Shown piece by piece: positions 16,247-25,111 of a DNA stretch of 64,000 nucleotides. The notes beneath the pieces are model-generated. The model was given only the letters and a program-made list of their open reading frames with translations. It ran no database searches and had not been told where the DNA came from. Both the position numbers and the translations under genes were made by a program. Source of the stretch: Agathobaculum ammoniilyticum (GTDB lineage Bacteria > Bacillota > Clostridia > Oscillospirales > Butyricicoccaceae); assembly GCF_025567315.1 (NCBI RefSeq), contig NZ_JAOQJE010000011.1, positions 1-64,000 on the forward strand. Reading direction: 5' to 3'. Numbering within the stretch: the stretch's first letter is position 1; each line of letters opens with the position of its first letter.

Positions 16247-17377
16247 GTGGACGTTTTCAAAACCGTCAGACATTACCTGAAAAATACCGACCTTTATCTG
16301 CTTGTCCTCGCGCTTCTGTGCTCGGCGTATGGCATGGTGCTGATTTATTCGGCAACGCTCAATCCCGTGAGCGGGCTGGATGGCAGCACGCGCAACCTGT
16401 TCGTGCAGGCGGCGGCGATTATCATCGGCCTGGGCGCGTTTGTCGTGATGAGCCTGATTGACCTGGAAACCATGAGCGGCTGGTGGAAGATATTCGTGCT
16501 GCTCAATATCGGCCTGCAGATGCTGCTGTTCACCCCACTTGGGCAGGAGGTCAACGGCCAGCGCGCGTGGCTCAACCTGGGCGTGACCAGCCTGCAGCCG
16601 GGCGAGCTGGGCAAGCTGATTTTTATTTTTACGCTTGCTGCGCACATTTCCGAAATACGCGAGCACATCAGCGAATGGCGCGGCCTGTTCGTGATCGGCC
16701 TGCACACGCTCATCATGATGGGCGCGGTGGTCGTTGCCTCGGGCGATACTGGCATGGCGATCCAGTATTTTATGATCGCGCTGATTATGCTGTTTGCCGC
16801 GGGTCTGTCGATGAAGTGGATCGCCGTGGGCGCGGGGCTCGGGCTGGTCAGCATACCGTTCCTGTGGAATTTTGTCCTGGTGGGCTACCAGATCACGCGC
16901 ATCCTGGTGCTGTTCGACCCGTCGATCGATCCGGATATCTCGCGCCAGGCGACCTACGGCAAGATCGCGATCGGCTCGGGGCAGCTCAGCGGGCAGGGCC
17001 TGACCAACGGCACGATGACGCAGATGCAGATTGTATCGGAAAACCAGACCGACTATATTTTTTCTGTCGCGGGCGAGGAGCTGGGCTTTATCGGCTGCAT
17101 GCTCATCATCGGCCTGCTGACGCTGCTGATCCTGCGGCTGTTTTATGTTTCGTACCGCGCGTCAACGACGTTTTCGTCGCTGCTCGCCGTGGGGGTGTCG
17201 GGCATGTTCCTGTTCCAGACGTTTATGAATATCTTCATGAACGTCGGCCTGCTGCCTGTCATGGGATTGACGCTGCCGTTCTTCTCTTACGGCGGCACGT
17301 CGATCGTCACCATGTACGCAGCGCTGGGCATTGCCGCGGGCGTGCGTATGAGGGAAAAGCCGTCGTGGCTGCAGTAG
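16247..17377 (+). CDS. RodA/FtsW/SpoVE (SEDS) family peptidoglycan glycosyltransferase
   Basis: SEDS proteins polymerise glycan strands from lipid II together with a class B penicillin-binding protein. This 376-residue protein has about ten membrane segments. Family signatures are GQEVNGQRAWLNLG, SLQPGELGKL, SENQTDYIFSVAGEELG and GLTLPFFSYGGTS. It is closest in feel to RodA (elongation), but FtsW or SpoVE cannot be excluded. Translation starts at GTG, with AAAAGGAGGGGCGGC just upstream. An HD protein gene follows after 53 bases. No mreBCD or PBP gene is next to it. Confidence 0.88.
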   Translation: MDVFKTVRHYLKNTDLYLLVLALLCSAYGMVLIYSATLNPVSGLDGSTRNLFVQAAAIIIGLGAFVVMSLIDLETMSGWWKIFVLLNIGLQMLLFTPLGQEVNGQRAWLNLGVTSLQPGELGKLIFIFTLAAHISEIREHISEWRGLFVIGLHTLIMMGAVVVASGDTGMAIQYFMIALIMLFAAGLSMKWIAVGAGLGLVSIPFLWNFVLVGYQITRILVLFDPSIDPDISRQATYGKIAIGSGQLSGQGLTNGTMTQMQIVSENQTDYIFSVAGEELGFIGCMLIIGLLTLLILRLFYVSYRASTTFSSLLAVGVSGMFLFQTFMNIFMNVGLLPVMGLTLPFFSYGGTSIVTMYAALGIAAGVRMREKPSWLQ

Positions 17378-17430
17378 CGCGCGGCCGGACGGAAAACGAA
17401 AACAGAAAAACGCGGAAAGGATGTTAGGCA

Positions 17431-18006
17431 ATGGAAAGACAACAGGCATGGGAGCTTTTGTGCAGATATAACAGGGAACCGTTCCATCTGCGCCACGCGC
17501 TGACGGTCGAGGCCGTTATGCGGTATTTCGCGGAGCAGCGGGGCGAGGACGCGGATTTTTGGGGCGTAGCCGGTCTGCTGCATGATATTGATTTTGAACA
17601 ATGGCCGGAGCAGCACTGCGTCAAGGCGCCCGAGCTGCTGCGCGAGGGCGGGGCGGACGAGGCGACTGTCCATGCGGTGTGCAGCCACGGCTGGGGGCTT
17701 TGCTCGGATGTGGAGCCGACGCACGAAATGGAAAAGCTGCTGTTTGCCTCGGATGAGCTGACCGGACTGATCGGCGCGGCCGCGCTCATGCGGCCCTCCA
17801 AAAGCGTGCAGGACATGGAGCTGAAAAGCCTGAAGAAAAAATATAAGGATAAAAAATTCGCTGCCGGCTGTTCGCGCGAGGTGATCGCGCGGGGGGCGGA
17901 GCTGTGCGGGCTTACACTGGACGAGCTGCTGCAGCTGACGCTGGACGCGATGCGGGTAAGCGAGGATGTGGTTAACGCACAAATGGAAAGCTTGCATAAT
18001 AAATAA
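17431..18006 (+). CDS. HD domain phosphohydrolase-like protein
   Basis: The 191-residue protein shows the HD metal-binding pattern: HLRHAL, then GLLHDIDF (the HD pair), then a further His in VCSHGW. Such proteins hydrolyse phosphate esters of nucleotides; substrate unknown. The C-terminal third is helical and charged. GAAAGGATGTTAGGCA precedes the ATG. It lies 53 bases behind the SEDS gene and is probably co-transcribed, ending at a strong terminator. Confidence 0.8.
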   Translation: MERQQAWELLCRYNREPFHLRHALTVEAVMRYFAEQRGEDADFWGVAGLLHDIDFEQWPEQHCVKAPELLREGGADEATVHAVCSHGWGLCSDVEPTHEMEKLLFASDELTGLIGAAALMRPSKSVQDMELKSLKKKYKDKKFAAGCSREVIARGAELCGLTLDELLQLTLDAMRVSEDVVNAQMESLHNK

Positions 18007-18054
18007 CTTAAGAGCAACCGTTAGACAGGCTTTTATAACACAGGATATTATTGC

Positions 18055-18089
18055 AAAAAGGCGCTATCCAAGCTGGATAGCGCCTTTTT
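18055..18089 (+). terminator. Terminator after the HD gene
   Basis: AAAAAGGCGCTATCCA and TGGATAGCGCCTTTTT pair with a 3-base loop. It is symmetric and could also serve the minus strand, where the lipoprotein gene ends at 18152. Confidence 0.9.
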
Positions 18090-18151
18090 GCATATGGGAG
18101 GGGAGCGGTAGGGAGCGAATGCCCAAAAACGCCCTTCAATGAGTATGTGGC

Positions 18152-19111
18152 TTATTCAGTGGGTTCCCTATCCGAAGAGGCGGCCTGGGAAGTATGCCCT
18201 CCGGACAGCGTGATTTTCTCCACCTGATTCGGTTCGGTGCCGGTTTGACGGTACAGAGTAGACCCGTCGGAGGAGATAAAGTAGGTTTCGACAAGGGAAT
18301 TCGTACCTGCCGCGTTTTTTTGATATACATAAATTGTCAGGCATGCAGTATGGTCCACCTCTACAAAGCCGGGACCGGGCTTCAGGCTGTATTCGGACAT
18401 GGAAGAACCTGGCAGGCCGATTTCTTCGGGGGAGACGGTGTTCAGCAGGTCTTTCGCGGTGGAAAAGGAGAGGGCAGAGCCGGCTGTGAGCAGGGAGTTG
18501 CCGAAGTCCTGCCCGGCTACATGGTCGAGCGTAACCAGACAACTGGTCGGCGTCCAGTCAATGCGGACGCGGAATAGCAGTTCAGGGTCATGCGGGAGCG
18601 ATGCATAGGACGTTGCTTCGCCGTCGCCAGTATTTTCCCCTTCGCTGTTTGCAGACGTAGCGCCGTCCATGACCGCCTGACGGGTGAGCAGAATGGAGCC
18701 GACAGGCTGGGTATAGACACTGTCGTCCGGCTTTTCCTCAGGCTGTAGGGCGATGGCCTCGCCAGTCAGAAGATCGACATAGGAGCGCACGACAGGACCG
18801 GTCTGATATTCAGTGAATTGCTGATAGTCGTAAGCGATGTAGGGGGAGGTCGCGTCGGCCTCGTTGCCCGCACTGTCTGTACGCTCTGCGTTGCCGTCGT
18901 CAGTACCTGCGTCATCACCCGCTGTGCTTTCGGGAGAAAGCACAGCGGTCAGGCGCCCGCCGGACTGTTCCGTCATCACCTGCTCCAGCGCGGGAATCGT
19001 ATCCTCGCCGAAGCTGTAAGTGGATATGGTTTCGGAAGCAGAGCTGTCGCCGCTGCAAGCGGACAGCAGGCAAAATAGACAAACGGAAAAAGATATGAAA
19101 AAGCGTTTCAT
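18152..19111 (-). CDS. Secreted lipoprotein of unknown function
   Basis: The 319-residue protein starts MKRFFISFSVCLFCLLSACSG: a short positive start, hydrophobic stretch and lipobox LSAC, so Cys19 would be lipid-modified and the protein anchored outside the membrane. Residues about 60-90 are an acidic, Asp/Glu/Gly/Thr-rich linker, like spacer regions of wall-spanning lipoproteins. The remainder is beta-rich and not recognised. The start at 19111 is set by the signal sequence; the open frame extends 84 bases further without one. Confidence 0.75.
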   Translation of the reverse strand: MKRFFISFSVCLFCLLSACSGDSSASETISTYSFGEDTIPALEQVMTEQSGGRLTAVLSPESTAGDDAGTDDGNAERTDSAGNEADATSPYIAYDYQQFTEYQTGPVVRSYVDLLTGEAIALQPEEKPDDSVYTQPVGSILLTRQAVMDGATSANSEGENTGDGEATSYASLPHDPELLFRVRIDWTPTSCLVTLDHVAGQDFGNSLLTAGSALSFSTAKDLLNTVSPEEIGLPGSSMSEYSLKPGPGFVEVDHTACLTIYVYQKNAAGTNSLVETYFISSDGSTLYRQTGTEPNQVEKITLSGGHTSQAASSDREPTE

Positions 19112-19146
19112 TATCCTGAGATCCCTTCTTTCATCAAAAATATCTG

Positions 19147-19175
19147 TATATATGATACCGTTCTGCCTGTGACAA
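19147..19175 (-). promoter_or_regulatory. Possible promoter of the lipoprotein gene
   Basis: On the minus strand TTGTCA, a 17-base spacer and TATATA lie about 35 bases before the start codon. An overlapping alternative (TTGCCT, 18 bases, TATCAT) is equally good. Confidence 0.4.
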
Positions 19176-19366
19176 AGGCAACGGAAATTGCGCACAAAAC
19201 AAAGCGGGAACAGAGATTAAAATGAGCGAAAACGATGAAAAGCAAAAAGGCGTGAAATCATGGTTATTTTTCTGATGGATATGTCCGATAAATAATAAAA
19301 AGGTATTTACACGGCAGCGAAGACGCCAGCGAAAGCGGTGCCCGGCCGTGCGCAGGAAAGGACGCG

Positions 19367-21631
19367 GTGCGTATGAATGGGAAATGGACACAGGGATTGG
19401 CCGGTCTGCTGGCGGCAGTACTGCTTATGCCAACGCCCGCTGCTCTTGCGGCGGAGATTGGGAGTGTTGAAGATTCTCCAACAGGATCTGCATCTAATGC
19501 TGCAACGGTAGATATTGCAAACGGAAGCGGCAGCAAGGTCCAATTTGAGCCGAATGGTGAAGTGGAGCTGACTGACGGAAAAAGCGCCTCCTTTACCCTC
19601 GTAACGGAGGAGGGGTACCGGCTGGAAAATATAACCATAGAAATTAAACCAGAGGCAGGATCAACGGTTTCGCTTACATTGGAGCAGGATATGCTGAGCG
19701 GAGCGGATGTGAATAGTGGGATATCGGCGCAGGTGGATCAGTGGCCGAGCTATTCCAATACATGCAGGCTGACGGTTACAGCGGGGCAGCTGACAGCGGA
19801 CGCGGATATCAGCATATCTGCCTACGCGCCCGTCACAGAGTATGATGCGGAAATTGACGAACCAGAAGATGGGAAAACAGGCGGGAGCGGTACATATGGA
19901 AACGGCGAAAGGACGACACTTTCTGTTACGCCGGATCAGGGGTATCAGCTGAAAAGCCTGTACCTGTCCTATACCGTAAATGGAAAAACGGAGACGAACA
20001 CGGTGTCCTCTTCAGGTGATTGGAATGGGTTGAAAATTGCTTGGAGTGCCGCCGATCAGACGACGGTCAGTGGCCCGCTGTATGGCGATCTGAGGATCAC
20101 GCCATCCATAGAAAAAATACCGGTTACGCACAAGGTACGCATTTATATGGATGACGGGCTGGAGCTTGACCGCCCCGGCAGTGAAACGACCACTGTGGAT
20201 GAGGGGGATTCCCTTTCAGTTCGGGTTTCAACGGAGGAAGGCTACCTGATCGACCAGATGCTGGTGCAGGTTGGGAAAACCTATGCAACATGGACGCCGG
20301 AGCAGTCTTACTTCATGGTGAATTACGACCGCATTTCCGTGCGGGAATCAGATGACAGCGTATCCTTTGTGCTTCCGGAAATCACAGATGATGTCACGAT
20401 TGAATTTGCCTCCACATACGATGAAAACAATATTCCCATCAAGCTGGAGGAGGGTTCCCGCATCAATATTGATTCAGATGTGGGGGATACGGTAGCCCGT
20501 GGTGAGGACGCCGCTTTTACGATCAGCACCACGTCGGATAGGTATTCCGTAAAGAGAATTACCGTTCGGATTGGGGAAAGCAAGGCTTCCGCCGATCCGG
20601 ATGATGAGACAATCCGTGTAGGCAACCGTAATTATGAGATTCAGGACAACGGCAACGGGGAATATACGCTTTATATCGATAATATCAGGGAGCCTGTCAC
20701 GGTAGGGGCGACCTCGAATAGCTCAAGCACGGTGTCCCGCCCCTCGCTTACGATCAACAGCTCCAGCAATATGAAGATTACCAAAAGCGTTTCCGGTAGC
20801 CGGATCGATGCGGGAGACAGCGTACGGTTTTACTTTACGCCCAATAAGAATTACCAGATCGATGAGATTACAGTGAAAATCGGGGGCAGTAGCCGCACTG
20901 TGGGGGCGGATAAGGCATACATCCGCGTCGGCGGGGAGAGCTATCAGATGAGCCGCAATGCGGACGGCGTAGTGACGCTGTATCTGGATGACATAGAAGA
21001 AAATGTTACGGTTTCTGGACGGGCTTATTATTCAAGGGATTCGGTAAAGCCAACGGGAACGGTAAAGCTCAATACTTCAAGCAGGATCGCGTTCCTCAAC
21101 GGCTATGCCGACGGCACCTTTCGGCCGGAAGCCAATATGACACGGGCAGAGGCTGTCGTCATGCTGTACCGATTGTCCGATGTTGAGAACGTTTCCAACA
21201 CAGGGGATATATTTATCGATGTACCCTACAACATGTGGTGCGCAGGTGAAATCAATGCCTTTGCAAATGCGGGTATTATTGATGTAACAAGCTACTTCCA
21301 TCCGAACCAGTATATTACGCGGGCAGAGTTTGTAGAGATGCTTTACCGGCTGATGGGATCGCCGAGTTATTCGCGCGGTACGCTGCGGTTCAGCGATGTG
21401 ACAGGTGCTACGAACGAGGATGCGATCTATTATGCGGTGTCCCGCGGGTGGGTCAATGGGTATGCGGATGGGACGTTCCGTCCGTTTAGCTATATCGCGC
21501 GAAGCGAAGTAGCGGCGCTGATGACGCGCCTGCTGAACAGGACCTCCGGCGGCAGTGGAGTGTCTTACAAAGATGTGCCATATACCTATTGGGCATACCG
21601 CTATATTCAATTAGCATCTTCTTATATATAA
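19367..21631 (+). CDS. Secreted surface protein with three C-terminal SLH domains
   Basis: The 754-residue protein has a signal peptide (about 1-29, ending near ALAAE), a long beta-rich body and three SLH repeats at the end (about 578-754; NGYADGTFRPEANMTRAEAV, then AGIIDVTSYFHPNQYITRAEFV, then NGYADGTFRPFSYIARSEVA). SLH domains bind pyruvylated wall polymers and anchor S-layer proteins. Just before them, two copies of an about 80-residue module occur, each with an IRVGxxxY core and a TLYxDxIxExVTV end. The start is GTG (AAAGGA close upstream) or the ATG two codons later. Codon use is like that of its neighbours. Confidence 0.88.
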   Translation: MRMNGKWTQGLAGLLAAVLLMPTPAALAAEIGSVEDSPTGSASNAATVDIANGSGSKVQFEPNGEVELTDGKSASFTLVTEEGYRLENITIEIKPEAGSTVSLTLEQDMLSGADVNSGISAQVDQWPSYSNTCRLTVTAGQLTADADISISAYAPVTEYDAEIDEPEDGKTGGSGTYGNGERTTLSVTPDQGYQLKSLYLSYTVNGKTETNTVSSSGDWNGLKIAWSAADQTTVSGPLYGDLRITPSIEKIPVTHKVRIYMDDGLELDRPGSETTTVDEGDSLSVRVSTEEGYLIDQMLVQVGKTYATWTPEQSYFMVNYDRISVRESDDSVSFVLPEITDDVTIEFASTYDENNIPIKLEEGSRINIDSDVGDTVARGEDAAFTISTTSDRYSVKRITVRIGESKASADPDDETIRVGNRNYEIQDNGNGEYTLYIDNIREPVTVGATSNSSSTVSRPSLTINSSSNMKITKSVSGSRIDAGDSVRFYFTPNKNYQIDEITVKIGGSSRTVGADKAYIRVGGESYQMSRNADGVVTLYLDDIEENVTVSGRAYYSRDSVKPTGTVKLNTSSRIAFLNGYADGTFRPEANMTRAEAVVMLYRLSDVENVSNTGDIFIDVPYNMWCAGEINAFANAGIIDVTSYFHPNQYITRAEFVEMLYRLMGSPSYSRGTLRFSDVTGATNEDAIYYAVSRGWVNGYADGTFRPFSYIARSEVAALMTRLLNRTSGGSGVSYKDVPYTYWAYRYIQLASSYI

Positions 21632-21693
21632 ATTTTTGTTAAATTACATATGAGCATAGGACGCTGGAGAGCAGATGTCCGCATGCTTGGGGA

Positions 21694-21724
21694 TAGTGGG
21701 CGCGGCTTTAGGCCGCGCCCACTA
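21694..21724. other. 13-bp hairpin downstream of the SLH gene
   Basis: TAGTGGGCGCGGC and its exact complement pair around TTTAG. No T-run follows on either strand, so it is not a standard terminator; it may stabilise the SLH mRNA end or act as a weak stop. Confidence 0.5.
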
Positions 21725-22039
21725 AAGCTTAGAGGCAGCGGCGTCTCTGTGAGGACAGCCGCGACAAGGAAACGGGAGGAGAGCCTTTATCAGGAAAGTG
21801 ATGTTCATATAAATAAACGAATTTTATATTATGTATTGATGGAGAGACGCTGCAATAAAAAACGATTATGTAATGTCATTCCATAAAAATAACGCATGAT
21901 TACGAGCACGTACATAGGAGCGGTTGAAATTATAGGAATTATTGGGAAAAGTATTATAAAAAATTGACTATTTAAACAAAAAAAGAAATAAGTGTGGAAA
22001 ATAAGGCTGTAATGGTGAATTATTAGTACAAATAAGTGG

Positions 22040-22055
22040 TTTTTTTTTTTTTTTT
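22040..22055. repeat. Homopolymer of 16 T
   Basis: The run is 97 bases upstream of the flagellar -35 element. A tract this long is prone to slippage and to sequencing error. Confidence 0.8.
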
Positions 22056-22138
22056 CGGTGATAAAAGGGGTGGAGAGCATCTGAGTGATACGGATTTGTT
22101 GAAAATGTCTATAGATGTTGAAAACAAATATCGATTAT

Positions 22139-22145
22139 TGTCGAA
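22139..22145 (+). promoter_or_regulatory. Spo0A-type box upstream of the flgB promoter
   Basis: TGTCGAA is a perfect match to the Spo0A box and lies 6 bases before the -35 element. Confidence 0.4.
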
Positions 22146-22151
22146 AAAACG

Positions 22152-22180
22152 TTGACCCTAATCAGGAGAAGATGTAAAAT
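22152..22180 (+). promoter_or_regulatory. Sigma-A promoter of the flagellar operon
   Basis: TTGACC, a 17-base spacer and TAAAAT, giving a start near 22187 and a leader of about 65 bases before flgB. No other strong promoter was noticed inside the operon. Confidence 0.75.
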
Positions 22181-22226
22181 ATAACAGAATGATTATTTCG
22201 TATATAATTCGGAAGAACTTGTAGGG

Positions 22227-22233
22227 TTCGACA
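22227..22233 (-). promoter_or_regulatory. Spo0A-type box in the flgB leader
   Basis: TTCGACA is the reverse complement of TGTCGAA and lies within the transcribed leader, 20 bases before flgB. Confidence 0.4.
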
Positions 22234-22252
22234 GTTTGGAGATGAGGGAAAA

Positions 22253-22633
22253 ATGGATGCGCTTACCAGTAATTCACTGTTGATGATGGAACGTTCCATG
22301 GATTTTCTGTGGACAAAGCAAACCGCGATCTTAGATAATTTGGCGAATGTTGAAACACCGAATTACAAAACCAAATATGTGACCTTTGAAGAAACGCTGC
22401 GTAGCCGTCTGCAAGCCGCTGTACCGTCGGGCGGCGGCTTGCGCGAGGCTATAGAGGGTGCAAGACCGGTTATTCATGTCGCGGAAAATGAAACGGCGCG
22501 CATGGATGGAAACGGTGTGGATGCAACGGAGCAGGGGATTGAGCTGGCGCGCAACGCGCTGCAGTTGCAGCATGTAATGAGCGCGGTTTCTGATGATCTC
22601 TCTTTGCTGCGCACTGCAATCCGCGGACAATAA
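22253..22633 (+). CDS. flgB: Flagellar basal-body rod protein FlgB
   Basis: FlgB forms the proximal rod. The 126-residue protein has the rod/hook N-terminal motif LDNLANVETPNYK and a C-terminal helix (IELARNALQLQHVMSAVSDD) for coiled-coil packing. It is the first gene of the operon, read from the promoter at 22152. AGGG lies close before the ATG; the ribosome site is weaker than those downstream. flgC follows after 15 bases, the standard order. Confidence 0.95.
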   Translation: MDALTSNSLLMMERSMDFLWTKQTAILDNLANVETPNYKTKYVTFEETLRSRLQAAVPSGGGLREAIEGARPVIHVAENETARMDGNGVDATEQGIELARNALQLQHVMSAVSDDLSLLRTAIRGQ

Positions 22634-22648
22634 CAGGAGGGTAGCGGA

Positions 22649-23116
22649 ATGGCTTTTCTCAGTTCAATGAACATTACGGGTTCGTCGTTGACCGCCCAGC
22701 AGCTGCGTTTGGATGTTATTTCGGAAAATGTAGCCAATATCAACACCACAAGAGTCGAAGGTGGAAACGGACCATACCGCAGAAAGCTGGTGGTCATGGA
22801 AGCGGAAAACGGAAGGGACTCGTTCCGCAATGTTTTGGCACAGGCCGCAGGAGGTGTACCGGCGGCTGCCGGCGGGCTGTCCCAGCAGGGGGGCGTGCGG
22901 GTGACGCAGATTATTGAAGACACAAGCCCGTTTAAGCTGTCGTATGATCCCACGCATCCGGATGCGAACGCGCAGGGATATGTTGAGCTGCCCAATATTG
23001 ATCTGGTCAAGGAGATCAGCGATGCGATGGCAGCGACACAGGCATTTTCGGCAAATGTTACGGCATTTAATACGCTGAAAACAGTTGCGTCGCGCGCGCT
23101 GGAAATCGGTAAGTAA
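22649..23116 (+). CDS. flgC: Flagellar basal-body rod protein FlgC
   Basis: FlgC is a second proximal-rod subunit. The 155-residue protein starts with the rod motif LDVISENVANINTTRVEG and ends with NIDLVKEISDAMAATQAFSANV, the conserved C-terminal rod helix. AGGAGGGTAGCGG precedes the ATG. It lies between flgB and fliE, as in most Firmicutes. Confidence 0.96.
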   Translation: MAFLSSMNITGSSLTAQQLRLDVISENVANINTTRVEGGNGPYRRKLVVMEAENGRDSFRNVLAQAAGGVPAAAGGLSQQGGVRVTQIIEDTSPFKLSYDPTHPDANAQGYVELPNIDLVKEISDAMAATQAFSANVTAFNTLKTVASRALEIGK

Positions 23117-23134
23117 ACAGGAGGGAGCGTAAGG

Positions 23135-23446
23135 ATGGCAGTGATTTCCAATATACATCCCTTATGGGATGCCTTGCCCATTTCCGTGGGGAAAGAAGAG
23201 CGGGAGTACTCCGAACGGACGGCGCTTCCGGTTTTTGAGCAGATTTTCCAGGAAGCAATCGATAATGTAAGGCAGACCGATCAGGAAAAGAACAAAGCGG
23301 AGTATCTGATGGCGACAGGGCAACTGGATAACCCTGCTATTCGGACGATCGCAAGCACAAAGGCACAAATGTCGGTGGAGCTGCTGGTACAGCTTCGCAA
23401 CAAAGCGCTCGATGCGTACAGTGAACTGTCCCGCATGAGCATATAA
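23135..23446 (+). CDS. fliE: Flagellar hook-basal body complex protein FliE
   Basis: FliE joins the MS ring to the rod and completes the export gate. The 103-residue protein matches the family in length and in the helical C-terminal half (YLMATGQLDNPAIRTIAS, then QMSVELLVQLRNKALDAYSE), where Met-Glu-Leu-Val-Gln is conserved. AGGAGGGAGCGTAAGG precedes the ATG. fliF follows after 54 bases. Confidence 0.93.
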   Translation: MAVISNIHPLWDALPISVGKEEREYSERTALPVFEQIFQEAIDNVRQTDQEKNKAEYLMATGQLDNPAIRTIASTKAQMSVELLVQLRNKALDAYSELSRMSI

Positions 23447-23500
23447 CAGCTGTGGATACACAGCCGGAAGTATCGGTAGTTGGGGAACAGGGCGGAAGTA

Positions 23501-25111
23501 ATGGTAAAAGAAAAACTGCAAAACAACCTCAACAAAGTGAAAAGCTTTTTTGAAGGAGAAAATAAAAAGAAAAGGATCGTTACTGCGGCAATTATTATTG
23601 TGGCGGTAATCATCGTATCTGTTATCGCTGCCGTGGTGCTGAACAATCGCCCTTACGAAACACTGTTTACAGGACTGACAACCGATGAGGCATCAGCTAT
23701 TGTGGGAAAGCTGGAAGAGTACGGCGCTGCGGATTATAAGATCGAGGGAGATACGATTAAAGTGCCCGCAGCCCAGGAGCCGGACCTGAAAGCAAAGCTG
23801 CTGCTGGACGGCTATCCAAAATCAGGCTTCGGTTATGACACCTATTTCAACAATATCAGTATGATGGCAAGCGACTCGGATAGGGACACGGTGCGCAACT
23901 ATGAACTGCAGGACCGGATGGCAGCGGTTATCCGCTGCTTTGAAGGCGTTAAGGACGCGGTGGTCAATATCTCCGAGGGCTCGGATCAGCGCTATGTTCT
24001 TGACAGTGAAAACGCGACGCCTGCGACCGCTGCTGTTTTTGTAACGATGCAGGATGGCGGCGCATTGCCGGAAAACTATGTTGATGCAATCGGAAACCTT
24101 GTTGCGCGCAGCGTAAAGGGGCTGGAGTTCGGCAGTATTACGGTTACGGATTCGGTCGGCAACAGCTATATGCCGGGCGCAGAAAACAGCACGACCTCCT
24201 CGGCGTCCGACCTGAAGCTGCGGCTGGAAAATCAGGTAAATAACCGTGTGCGCGGGGAAGTAATGCAGGCGCTGACGCCGATTTACGGGCCGGACAACGT
24301 GCGGGTCAGCGTGACCAGCACGGTGGATGTCAGCCGGCGTGTACAGGAGAATACGGTTTATTCCTCTCCGGAGGGGGCGCCTGAAGGCGAGGGGATCATT
24401 GGACAGCGGGAATATGACCAGGAGCTGACGCGGGGAAATGAAAATACCGCGGGCGGTGTAGTCGGTACGCAGTCCAATGCGGACATTGAAACTTACATGG
24501 AATCGCAGGACGCGGTCAATGGAGATGAAACCTGGATCAAAAACGCAGGAACCGAGGACTACAAGGTGAACTCCTCTACCGAGCAGAGCGAGCAGAATTC
24601 AGGGGTTGTTACCGATGTGATGATTGCGGTAACCATCAATCAGAATGCGGCGGGTAATGTTGCGGCGGCACAATTGACCAGCCATATCGCCCGCGCGGCA
24701 GGCATTGCACCTGAGGTACAGGCAGATAAGATTAATGTGCTGATCGCGCCGTTCTACACGGATACGCCGACTAATACAGACAGCTTGCCGATTGGCGGGC
24801 TGCAGCTGCCCAAATGGGCAATATATGCGATCGCGGGCGCGGTGGGGCTTCTGCTCATGCTGGTGATACTGTTGCTTATCATACAGCGCCGCCGCAAAAA
24901 GGCAAAAGCGGCTCTGGAAGAGCTGGAGCAGCAGGCGGCGCTTGCTGCTGCGGAACGCGCAGAGCGTGAGAAACGGGAAAACCTGCTGGATATCCAAAAC
25001 GAAAAGAGCATGGAGCTGAAGCAGGATATCCGAAAGTTTACAGAGGAAAATCCAGAGATCGCAGCGCAGATGATACGGGTTTGGTTAAAAGGGGACGGTG
25101 TAAATGGCTGA
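23501..25111 (+). CDS. fliF: Flagellar MS-ring protein FliF
   Basis: FliF polymerises into the membrane ring that carries the rotor and export apparatus. The 536-residue protein has an N-terminal membrane segment (about 25-47), ring-building motifs (NRPYETLFTGL, AAVIRCFEGVKDAVVNIS), a long variable periplasmic loop (about 280-380) and a second membrane segment (about 440-465). The cytoplasmic tail binds FliG. I use the ATG at 23501, after GGGCGGAAGTA, over the longer TTG frame. The gene overlaps fliG by 8 bases. Confidence 0.96.
   Translation: MVKEKLQNNLNKVKSFFEGENKKKRIVTAAIIIVAVIIVSVIAAVVLNNRPYETLFTGLTTDEASAIVGKLEEYGAADYKIEGDTIKVPAAQEPDLKAKLLLDGYPKSGFGYDTYFNNISMMASDSDRDTVRNYELQDRMAAVIRCFEGVKDAVVNISEGSDQRYVLDSENATPATAAVFVTMQDGGALPENYVDAIGNLVARSVKGLEFGSITVTDSVGNSYMPGAENSTTSSASDLKLRLENQVNNRVRGEVMQALTPIYGPDNVRVSVTSTVDVSRRVQENTVYSSPEGAPEGEGIIGQREYDQELTRGNENTAGGVVGTQSNADIETYMESQDAVNGDETWIKNAGTEDYKVNSSTEQSEQNSGVVTDVMIAVTINQNAAGNVAAAQLTSHIARAAGIAPEVQADKINVLIAPFYTDTPTNTDSLPIGGLQLPKWAIYAIAGAVGLLLMLVILLLIIQRRRKKAKAALEELEQQAALAAAERAEREKRENLLDIQNEKSMELKQDIRKFTEENPEIAAQMIRVWLKGDGVNG

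Larger units (their letters stand above)
21725..22252. other. AT-rich regulatory region before the flagellar operon
   Basis: No credible gene is seen here. The stretch becomes very AT-rich from about 21800 and holds a run of 16 T (22040-22055), a sigma-A promoter (22152-22180) and two Spo0A-type boxes. No c-di-GMP riboswitch core was recognised, although such switches precede flagellar operons in some Clostridia. Confidence 0.6.

Noticed and set aside
21650..21886. 78-residue ORF behind the SLH gene
   Set aside because: It spans the 13-bp hairpin, has no ribosome site and shows no family pattern.
21632..22252. c-di-GMP riboswitch before flgB
   Set aside because: No GEMM-I or GEMM-II conserved core could be recognised by eye. 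A covariance-model search would settle it.
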